From NCBI GenBank assembly GCA_030340625.1, contig JAOPHQ010005420.1:1-64000 (forward strand): a stretch of 64,000 nt of DNA. The letters are read 5' to 3'. Below, in pieces: positions 13,140-21,779 of this stretch. Numbering within the stretch: position 1 is the stretch's first letter; the number at the start of each line of letters is the position of its first letter. Source of the DNA: Merluccius polli. Lineage: Eukaryota; Chordata; Actinopteri; Gadiformes; Merlucciidae. The notes beneath the pieces were generated by a model that saw only the letters and a program-made list of their open reading frames with translations, searched no databases and was not told where the DNA came from. The position numbers were made by a program, and so were the translations under genes.

Positions 13140-13220
13140 TAGAAGAACCTTATTGGTTAATATGGATATGTGCATACGAACATAGAAGAACCTTATTGGT
13201 TAATATGGATATGTGGATAC
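13140..13220. repeat. short tandem duplication
   Basis: A block starting AGAAGAACCTTATTGGTTAA and ending near ATGTG-ATAC occurs twice in tandem with few differences, in srf intron 3. Confidence 0.85.
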
Positions 13221-13817
13221 TGACGTAGACGTGTACAGTCCTAAAACCAAACCTCACGTTTCAGGGGAGGAGCTTGCCATGCATTTCTGCATTGGGGTAG
13301 ATGGCTGAAAACACAATCGTCATGTTTCTCATATTTTCTGATGGCACTTCAACTCAGAATGTACAAATGTAGTAGATAAATCGTGTTTATGTGGATTTTG
13401 GTGGCAGGGACCTTTAATGTCCATCTGTGGTTGAAATGAGGACACGACCCTCAGCCCCGCCCCTCCACCCTGGTCGTGTCTTTTGTCTCCCCGTCGAGTG
13501 TCACGCCACAGCACCTCATAACCCTCATTGTCTTTGGATGTCATTCATTTAGTTAGACGTATTGTAAAAAAAACCATATTTATTTATGTATTTTTGAAAG
13601 CTCTCCTGTATGCAGGTCAGGCACGGCAATGGGCTTCAGCCCTTTGATTGCCTCTCTCTGTCAGAGGAATAATTATGTGAGCGGCGCACAATGGACGCGG
13701 GCCAAGAGCGCTGAAGAACACTGCTCTGTAATTAGTCATGAATATTGGATGGGGGACAGACGGCTCGGGCCCAACTGATTACAATGGAGGTGCTACTGTC
13801 TTGATGATACAGGCCAT

Positions 13818-14660
13818 GTACACACGTAGCCGGGTATTTTAAAACCGAATATTTCCCCCCCTCCGTTTATGAAATAATCTTTATCCACATTACCTCGTTT
13901 TCGAAAAAAAAACCTTCCACACATAACCGAACATCTGCGTTTTCAATCACATTCATATGCATTCCAAACCTGTAGATGCCAGTATTTCCCCAAATCCTGC
14001 ACACAACCTTTTTGATCACACTGACGGGTGATCGCATGACAGTGGACTGCCCCTCGATGTGAGGACGTAGTAACTCCGACAGCGACAGGAGTGAGGACCG
14101 GGACATACGGAAATTGTCACGCCATTCCTCTGGGAGTACGACTTCCATCTCGAAGTTTTCCCACCAGCTGGCAGTGCGTCCCGGTCTGACCCAAAACCGG
14201 CGTCGACGATTTCTGCGAGGAACATGCCTATGTGGAGTGGTTATGAGGGGGTAAATCACCGACCGCAATGTTGTTGTCCGTCGCCTGTGCTCTTGGAGCA
14301 GTAGTTGGGCGTGTAAAATGAGAGAGGTGAACAGCGCCTGCACAATAATTAAAACCACTACGGTCTTCAAGGCATTAGAATCCATGCTGCTTCTGCTGTA
14401 AATAAAGGTTGCACGTTTGACGTCAGAGCAGATTTGTTGTTGCTTTGGCGCATAAGTTGTGATGTTCGAAAACACAAAACTTCGGTTATCTCTGTCTACA
14501 CGCAAATGCGGAGGAATAAATAATCTTCAAAAATCTTCACTTTGCCCGGAGTTTTTTTTAATATTCGTTTACGATGCGTTTTCATGCGTTTTCATGTGGA
14601 TGACAGGTCCAAACGTAGAAAAATATATTCGGTTTACCAGATACCCGGCTACGTGTGTAC
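13818..14660 (-). mobile_element. PIF/Harbinger-like element, degenerate, with transposase N-terminal remnant
   Basis: The ends are a perfect 20-bp inverted repeat, GTACACACGTAGCCGGGTAT at 13818-13837 and its complement at 14641-14660. Further imperfect inverted similarity lies inside. On the minus strand, 13867-14505 is open for 212 codons and includes RPGRTASWWENFEMEVVLPE and EWRDNFRMSRSSLLSLSELL, which resemble the N-terminal region of Harbinger (HARBI1-like) transposases. The catalytic DDE part is missing, so it cannot be autonomous. A 3-bp target duplication could not be resolved. It sits in srf intron 3. Confidence 0.75.
13867..14505 (-). pseudogene. truncated Harbinger-type transposase ORF
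   Basis: A 212-codon frame within the inverted-repeat element. The central segment (WWENF..EEWRDNFRMS....LRP.I..Q.TVMR) is the pre-catalytic region of PIF/Harbinger transposases, which are normally about 350-400 aa. The N-terminal third and last 40 residues look like non-transposase sequence of the element. I call it a relic, not a host gene. Confidence 0.6.
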
Positions 14661-15569
14661 GGGGCCACAGTCCCCGCCTGAGCTGGACACAACCTCCCTA
14701 ATGAGACACACACACATGATATATTTGGTATAGGTTCTATGCTGTGCAGAACAATCCTGTATTGTGTGTGTGAGAAATAGAGTAAAGCGCTGAGATGACT
14801 GATGGCTGAAGAACAAGCTAGGCAGGCCTCCCTGATTGTGTTTTCTGTGGTGTACCATACGCCTCTCATTCCTCTCTTTCCTTGTGTACAATCTCTCTCT
14901 CTCTCTCTCTCTCTTTTCCCCCACCCACACACACTCTATGTGTGCACCCCATGTCGCTCTATCGTTTCCTGTTCTCGCCCTCTGTCTTGCACCACCTGGC
15001 ACATAGCAGCAGTGGCAGGTGGAACAACAGACCCACTCACCCAGACAACGCCCCCAGTCGACAGCTTGAACTGGGCTGCTGCTGCTGCCCCAATAAAGCA
15101 ACTGTGTTAGAGGTGCCAGAGACCAAATGGGATGGGAACCACAATATTTATCCACCATTTGTCAAAAGGGCAGATCCAGCCCTCAGAGTAGGGTCCGACA
15201 ACAGGAAAACTTAACGCGGGATTTGTGGATGTAAACGCAATCTATGCCGGACTTTGCAAAAAAAAAACAGATGAAGAGAGAGGTCATATTCGCATTGGTG
15301 ATGTGTTGCCCTTTGACGACATTTGGCATATTAAACTTGAACTGATAATATCATAAAACAATAACTGGCCTAAATCGATATCTAACTTTCTAAAAAAAAC
15401 AAAACGCACCTAACGTATCTCTTCCTGTGTCTGTCTGATGGTCGGTACGTGTCCCTCCGTTCGTCCATCTGTCTGTCCGATCGTACGTCCGTGTCTCCCC
15501 CCCCCCGCCCCCCCCCCCCCCATCACAACCCCCCCCCCCCCCCCCCCACCGCATGGGACTGTCCAGCAG

Positions 15570-15686
15570 GCGCAGCCTTGCCCCCCGGCACCCCCACCAT
15601 TCCTCTGAGCCAGCTGCAGCAGCATTCCCTGGCGCTGCAGGGACCGCAGGCCGTCTTCCGCTTCCCTGCCGCAGTCTCCCTCGCAG
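15570..15686 (+). CDS. srf: srf extra exon (3b), Gln/Leu-rich, not in mammalian SRF
   Basis: The exon has 117 nt, phase 1 to 1, with donor GCAG|gtgacc. It encodes AALPPGTPTIPLSQLQQHSL and then ALQGPQAVFRFPAAVSLA. Phase and frame fit exons 3 and 4 exactly and there is no stop, so it is a symmetrical cassette. Human SRF runs from the exon 3 equivalent (LMPG) straight into the exon 4 equivalent (GAVAQQVPVQ), so I see no mammalian counterpart. The acceptor is a NAGNAG (cag cag), so the exon may start at 15567 instead. The long C-rich tract upstream could serve as its pyrimidine tract. The exon is inferred, not proven by transcript. Confidence 0.72.
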
Positions 15687-15728
15687 GTGACCCCCGGCTC
15701 TGCCTGCTGCCGCCGCCGCTGCTGCTCC

Positions 15729-15797
15729 CTAGCCTCTCGCTAGCCTCTCGCTAGCCTCTCACTAGCCTCTCACTAGCCTTTCGCTAGCCTCTTGCTA
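15729..15797. repeat. 11-bp tandem repeat
   Basis: About six copies of CTAGCCTCTCG with single-base variants, 43 nt after srf exon 3b. The adjacent CTG/CCG-rich sequence is also simple. Confidence 0.9.
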
Positions 15798-16214
15798 TGC
15801 CCCACACACACCCCACCGTCGCCCTTTCTGCTGCTACCGCTGCCATCGCTATAGCATTAGTGCTAAGGGCAGCCCGATTGCATTTGATTTGTCGTAATGT
15901 CTTTGACAATAAGCATGTGTGTAATTATTATTACATATTTGTTTGTCGTGTGCTTTGACTGTGAGGTAAGAGAGTAGTTTAGTTCTAACAAAAACACACA
16001 ATTGTACTAGTAAGTTGTTTCTAAAAAAAACGGAAAACAGATATACCACAGTGTTAACATCTCTAAATGATGAGGGTAAGAAACGAGTTGATCAAAACTA
16101 AAGTAGAAAAGGGGAACTATACAACAGCCAGCAGCACCACAGGCGCTCTGCGGTGAATGTGTGGAGGTGGTCGCGGGAGGCACATGTCTTAGTGTTGGTG
16201 TGTGTGTGCTCCAG

Positions 16215-16310
16215 TAGCAGGGGTGCCCCAGCAGCTCCAGACCGGCCAGGTCCACCCCAGCAGCCAGACCAGCTCAGGCAGCCCAGAGGTGTCCCACGCC
16301 ATCTGCACCG
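16215..16310 (+). CDS. srf: srf exon 4
   Basis: The acceptor ctccag|TAG and donor CACCG|gtacga give 96 nt, phase 1 to 1. The product VAGVPQQLQTGQVHPSSQTS then SGSPEVSHAICT resembles the Gln/Ser-rich segment of human SRF (AVAQQVPVQAIQVH onward). This is the least conserved exon of the gene, but its position and phases support it. Confidence 0.85.
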
Positions 16311-16432
16311 GTACGACTCCGACTATTAGCGGGGAGGATAGTGTAGTAGTGGCTAGGGTCCCAGGTCCCGAGAGGTTCCCCCCCCCCCCCCCCCCCCCCA
16401 TGTCCGCAGCCTAAAGCAAGATGCCTGACCTC

Positions 16433-16887
16433 TAGCCTTGTGAGACCATCCCGATCTCACGAGTTCACATTCTGTTTCTCTCTGCAGAACGGTTTGGCCT
16501 CGATCCCATTGAAAGCCTTTTCCAAAACTTTTCCAAATGCTAGGACCAATCAGCGCTCTTGGGGAGGGAGTTTGAATTCATGATGAATAAGGAGCAGCAA
16601 AATAAAAAAAAAACAATGGCGAAGCGCTTGGAAAGTGTAGCAATCAAAACAGCTATTATCCAAAATAGACTGATTAACGATGTTAAAGTATCAACAGAAG
16701 TCTACACAGAAGACTCCATTAAAATGTTTTTGCTTTACTTCCACCCGGATTCGACAAGAGTGAAGGGAGCATGAGCATCACTCTAATTGGCCAACAACGT
16801 AGGGCCGCAATTACTGCCCAGCCAAGGCCAGACTGATATTCATTGTGAAACGCAAAACGTGATTATCAGGATGGTCTCACGAGGCTA
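16433..16887 (+). mobile_element. MITE-type DNA transposon, copy 2
   Basis: This 455-bp element has ends TAGCCTTGTGAGACCATC and GATGGTCTCACGAGGCTA. It is the inverted relative of the copy at 4129-4556. It begins 123 nt after srf exon 4. A 71-codon open frame inside matches no family I recognise. Confidence 0.85.
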
Positions 16888-17550
16888 CTTAATGTTCCCA
16901 AATGAGATGTAAACTCAATTCACCATAGGTTGCTTTGGATAAAAGCTGCTAGAAGACTAAATAGTAAATGGTGAATGGAGAATGATTCAAAGTGACACTT
17001 ATGATGATCAATTCTTCTGATATTTGGTCTATAAATCATAAATGTCAGAGTAACTGACACAGGAAGATCTGGAAGATGTTGAGACCAGGACGGAGGGGTG
17101 TTAGGTTGTTATACCAAAGATGGTCATATGCCCAAGGTGTGATTCGATTTCTTCGATTTCATGAAATCAAAGTGTCAATATTTCTCTGAGAAATACACTT
17201 TTGCAACCAACTTTAATTGTGCTTATAGGTAGTGACCATAAAAATATAAATGCTATTTCACAAAACGGCACTCCAAAAAACCAAACAGCCAAACATACAA
17301 AGCAAGCATTACTTTGGTAGTACTTCTTAAACTAAACCAATGGTGCAGAAACCTTTTTAGTTCTGAAAAATAAAAAAACTTGTGTGATTTAAGTCAAATG
17401 GCAATGACCTAAGTCTATGAGCGCCATCTGCTGGACAGTATTTGAACATCTCAATCCCCTCTGCGTTTTTACACCTAACATCCGTTGTGCTTCCCTACCC
17501 CCATTTCCTTCCCTTCCCTCTCCAACTCTCCTGCTTCTCTCTCCGTTCAG

Positions 17551-17742
17551 CGACGGCAAGCCTGCCGGCGAACATCGTCACCACCTCGGGCCCCTCGGCG
17601 GGTCACATGATGTACCCCAGCCCCCACACCGTGATGTACACCTCCTCTCCCGCGCTGACCGACGGTAGCCTGGCGGTGCTCAACGCCTTCTCCCAGGGGT
17701 CGTCCGCCATGCAGGTGTCCCATGGCCAGGCCCAGGACTCGG
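17551..17742 (+). CDS. srf: srf exon 5 (exon skipped in SRF-delta-5 type isoforms)
   Basis: The acceptor gttcag|CGA and donor TCGG|gtgaga give exactly 192 nt, phase 1 to 1. The product includes TASLPANIVTTSGPSAGHMM, YPSPHTVMYTSSPALTDGSL and AVLNAFSQGSSAMQVSHGQA, near-identical to the mammalian exon 5 region. That 64-residue exon is known to be skipped in mammalian dominant-negative SRF isoforms. The same length and symmetrical phase are kept here, so skipping would also be in frame in this animal. Confidence 0.96.
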
Positions 17743-18269
17743 GTGAGACCTCGTAGCTTGGGTCCACACACACCACACACACTCTGGTTGCAAATACATA
17801 CTTGGGGTTTCTACTCTAATTTAACCCTAATGTCCACAGTCTGCCTGTAGGTGTTGTTGAATACGATGCCTAGCCCCTGTCTGCTCATTAATGACATGTA
17901 CTTAAAAAAGTCAATTAACTGTGTGTTGTTTTGGATTAAAGCGTTTGCTAAATACCTCAATATTAAATAGTCATTTGGTGATTCATTTGAAGACACATTA
18001 TGGATGTGAGGAAAAATATCGTGACCTTCGCATCTTCTCTGGTTGTCACTCACAGCTCAACTATATTCCACACTATTATACACAACTATGTTACGATATT
18101 ATACATTACTTTACATTAACTATATACACTAATCTTAATGTAATTTCTGCCTTTTTTTCTTTTTTACTGTAAACTTTCCAAACCTGCTCTCACTGGAAGT
18201 CATGTGCTACAGGATACAGGTTAATGACAGATACAGGGTGTGTGTCACTTTGAGATACCATGCATTTGA

Positions 18270-18281
18270 CTGTGTGTGTGT

Positions 18282-18321
<40 letters not shown>
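18270..18321 (+). repeat. (TG)n abutting the srf exon 6 acceptor
   Basis: The GT repeat runs to 2-3 nt before the AG at 18322-18323, replacing a conventional polypyrimidine tract. In RNA this is a (UG)n element of the kind bound by CELF proteins and TDP-43. Confidence 0.93.
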
Positions 18322-18323
<2 letters not shown>

Positions 18324-18400
18324 GTGGCGTCCCTCAGGTGTTCCTGACGGCTCCTCCCGGCACGGTGCAGATCCCCGTCTCAGCGGTGCAGCTACACCCA
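18324..18400 (+). CDS. srf: srf exon 6
   Basis: The exon has 77 nt, phase 1 to 0, and encodes GVPQVFLTAPPGTVQIPVSA then VQLHP, as in vertebrate SRF (human VQLHQ). The acceptor is preceded by a (TG)n tract instead of a normal pyrimidine tract (tgtgtgtag|GTGG). The donor is CCCA|gtacgg. Because 77 is not a multiple of 3, skipping it would shift the frame of the last exon. Confidence 0.94.
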
Positions 18401-18684
18401 GTACGGCAAGATCTTCATTTCACAAGTGAAACTCCCCTATACTCCCTATGCAACCAGCATGCCACTGAGTGCCACTAACGCATCGCAACAGCACTGCCAC
18501 AGTGTGGAGGGGTTCTGCCTGTCCCCTGTTGTCTAATATCGTACATCAACACTTAGAACACTTACATATAGGCGTTTGAATGACACGTAACCGCAACTGC
18601 AACATCCGCCAACAGGACAGCATTTTTACCCAAGAAAGCAAGCTGACGAGCACTGCATGGAGATATGACGCCGCAGTGACTAAG

Positions 18685-18900
18685 GAAGTCACCGGTTGTG
18701 TTGCGTTTGGTTCAGGAAGTCTCTGGTTGTGTTGCGATTGGTTCAGGAAGTCACTGGTTGTGTTGCGATTGGTTCAGGTAGTCATCGGTTGTGTTGTGAT
18801 TGGTTCAGGAAGTCTCTGGTTGTGTTGCGATTGGTTCAGGAAGTCTCTGGTTGTGTTGCGATTGGTTCAGGTAGTCATCGGTTGTGTTGTGATTGGTTAA
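18685..18900. repeat. 31-bp minisatellite carrying inverted CCAAT motifs
   Basis: About seven copies of a unit containing GGTTGTGTTGCGATTGGTTC, with spacer variants GAAGTCTCT, GAAGTCACT and GTAGTCATC in a partly ordered pattern. Most copies carry ATTGG (CCAAT on the minus strand). A diverged single copy lies at about 19205-19237. It sits in srf intron 6. Confidence 0.93.
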
Positions 18901-19642
18901 AGGGGCTATAGATGATATATTTAGCCACAAGATGTCGCACTAGAGCACTAGCATCTCAAACCACAACAATTGGGAGTGGTCTTTACCTTCTTAACTCATC
19001 TCATGCACGGCGTGTGTGTTATCGCAAACGTGCGGCCGGACCGGACACCAAAACAAAGAAAATAGACCCTCAAATTACAACACACACACAGGGGGGGTGC
19101 CTTCATTCTCTGGTCAGGACGCCATTACTCCACTATATTTCTACATAGCCAATAGTTGTTTGCTGCTATATTAATGTTCAGGATATAGTCTATAGTCCCT
19201 TTAAGGAAGTCATCATTTGTGTTACAGTTGGCTAAGGTCGGTTTGGCTTAATGTCATTCATGTCAATGTGTTTAAACATAATAATGTGTGCTGCCTTGAA
19301 GATGTGTCGCTGTAATATGTGTTTGTTGTATTTGATGTTCTCACCTTGCACATGGTTCACTAGACTTATATAACCCATAAACACCATCAGTGGGGGGGGG
19401 GGGGGGGGGGGGGGTGAAAATGGCCTACTAGCTTTGGCTATTATTGGTTATTTTACAGTCAAAACGGATTGCACCGGTTGTAGAGCGTTGCCAAATGGCC
19501 GCCGCAGCGCGTGTCGTGTGTGATTTCAGTGATGTTTCCGAGTAGAGTGTGGGCCACGACCTTTGGCAAGGTCATGTGAACCCCCTCCCCCCACCTAGCG
19601 CAGATTGGTGCATGCTAACGAGGCGTCGTTGTGTTGGTGCAG

Positions 19643-19738
19643 ATGGTGATTGGACAGCAGTCGAGCGGCAGTAGCAGCAACCTGACGGAGCTCCAGGTGG
19701 TCAACCTGGACGTGGCCCAGGGCTCCAAGGCAGACTGA
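19643..19738 (+). CDS. srf: srf exon 7 with stop codon
   Basis: The acceptor gtgcag|ATG opens 31 codons and TGA at 19736-19738. The product MVIGQQSSGSSSNLTELQVV then NLDVAQGSKAD matches the SRF C terminus (IGQQ..GSSSNLTELQVVNLD). The stop is followed by a GC-rich stretch of about 100 nt and then AT-rich 3'UTR. Confidence 0.96.
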   Translation: MVIGQQSSGSSSNLTELQVVNLDVAQGSKAD

Positions 19739-19947
19739 CGGACGGAGAGCGCCTCCTGCTGTGGTGGAGCCATGGGACAGACCCACGGACACGAATGGAC
19801 GGACTGACTGGTTTCTATTTATTGTTGCCTTCCTCTGCGAATCGTGCGTCACGCCACGTGGGCGTGACCTGACGGCACATACACACACACACACAATCAA
19901 GGGCCTACGTCTTTGCTTATCCATGTGAGTACATGTTATATCGATTT

Positions 19948-20016
<69 letters not shown>

Positions 20017-21755
20017 CTAAATAAATATACTGCGGTGTTTACCATGGCCGTCATTGTAACCTTTTTTCTATACCACAGATGGTGTTGTGCTTGCGCATGC
20101 TTTTTTTGAAATGAGTCACACTCACACGCACACTGCAAGTGCCACAACTTCACACCAGCCAAAGAGACAATCATTTGTCTGAATGTTTAAGTGTGAGTAG
20201 CTTGCGTTTGTGTGTGTTTTTATTTGTGCATATCTTGGCATTTGTATTGTGGTGAGGACATGGATATTGACTTTATTTGGAAAAAATGTACATAGCTAAT
20301 TTTTTTAATTGAAACTTTGTATTTTAGCCTGTTTTAGTTTGTACGACAGCATGTCTGGGTTGTTTTTTTGTTTTCGTACGTCGTTTTGTATCTACATGGA
20401 AATGGTTTGCATAAAGAAATGACAAATGATAAATAATATTGGAAGCAAAATAATACAAACTATTTTTTTCCTTTTACACCTTATCAGACAAAAGATATGT
20501 GGATAATCATGGAGCTACTTTAACATCAGACATTATGCTTCAGTGTGAAAGATGTAGATATGTCTGTGAAGCCTAACCAAATGATTTATCAGTCAATTAA
20601 ATCCAAAACTACAGCTCAGATTCACAACAGCAGTCATAAACATGTTACATTATAATCCGGATAATCGTGACCATTGGCGGCATGTTTTATTTAAAGGAAA
20701 GCTGGCTTCGTCTTTTGGTTTAAAAAGATTATTTTGTGAGCTGGCCTATGGCATTCAATCCATGTTCACTTGCAGGTAGATAGCTGCAATGATCAAACTC
20801 AAGGGGTTGATAGTGTTTCATAAAATAGAATGATGAATTAAAATCATGGCCTTTCCTTTACACAGCTTTCAAATGATCTGTAGTGAATCTATTAACCTGC
20901 TTTATTGTATAAAGCAACATGTAAATGTAAATCGACAATCCCCTTTAGTCCAAATATTAGCTAAGACTTTATGAATAGTGTTGAAAGCTTGACACACATT
21001 CAAGTTTATTGGTGTAAAATGAAATGCCACTGGGTGGGTATGCACATTGCTTATATTTTTGTGTTCAAGTTTATATATAGGCTATATTTTGTGAAAGGAA
21101 GGCCCGACTATCTGCAAACTGCACGATTCTCCTTAATGTTAAGATGTTTAAAAACAGAACGATCATTCTGTGCCACTGTGCCTTTTTTTAAATGCCAAGG
21201 CTGATTTCCCATGACACGCTCTTAACAGGAAACCATGTTGGATTTCAATGTCTTGTAGGGCCCTCTAACGCAACATCTGACCTATTGCATGATATCCTAC
21301 ACTGAATCAGACAGGGTTTGTGATCCAGGTGAACAAAATGTGCCACATGACTAAGCATGTCAGACTGAGGGCCAAAGGGGAAAGCAACAGAAGCTGATGG
21401 ACCCATGCCAGACATTGCTGCATGCTCATTGGCTGTCGAACAGGAAGAGGTGTTTAAACTACTGCTTTCTTTACGCAAGTCTGTTCATGTACATGGTTGT
21501 GCTTAGGCTTTGATCCTCTCCGAGCTGTGTTGGCTTAGTCCGGATGGGGAACAAAAAAGACTGTTTAGGGTCTGCGGAGACCACCCATGTGCCAGCGTTT
21601 ACACTCTGAAGTATTAACTGTTTTAATATCATCCATGCTTATTTTAGTGCCACTGAGATAATCTATTTTGGATTTATTTTTATTTAGTCTTTTTTTTGGA
21701 TGTTTGTAACCTTGTGTACAGACTTTTGTATTAAAAACTGAATGTAAAAAAAAAA
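19739..21755 (+). other. srf: srf 3'UTR and poly(A) region
   Basis: About 2 kb of AT-rich, non-coding sequence follows the stop. It contains a (TA)n tract at about 19951-20012 and a possible early AATAAA near 20020. The best distal end is ATTAAA at 21730-21735, followed by a genomic A run at 21747-21755. A UTR of this length is usual for vertebrate srf. Cleavage-site choice is inferred. Confidence 0.6.
19951..20012. repeat. (TA)n in the srf 3'UTR
   Basis: About 31 TA units, self-complementary, roughly 215 nt after the srf stop codon and therefore probably within its mRNA. Confidence 0.95.
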
Positions 21756-21779
21756 CAAGCAATGAGCACGTCTCCCGCG

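Noticed and set aside
13867..14505. A 212-codon minus-strand host gene in srf intron 3
   Set aside because: It is enclosed by perfect inverted repeats and resembles part of a Harbinger transposase.
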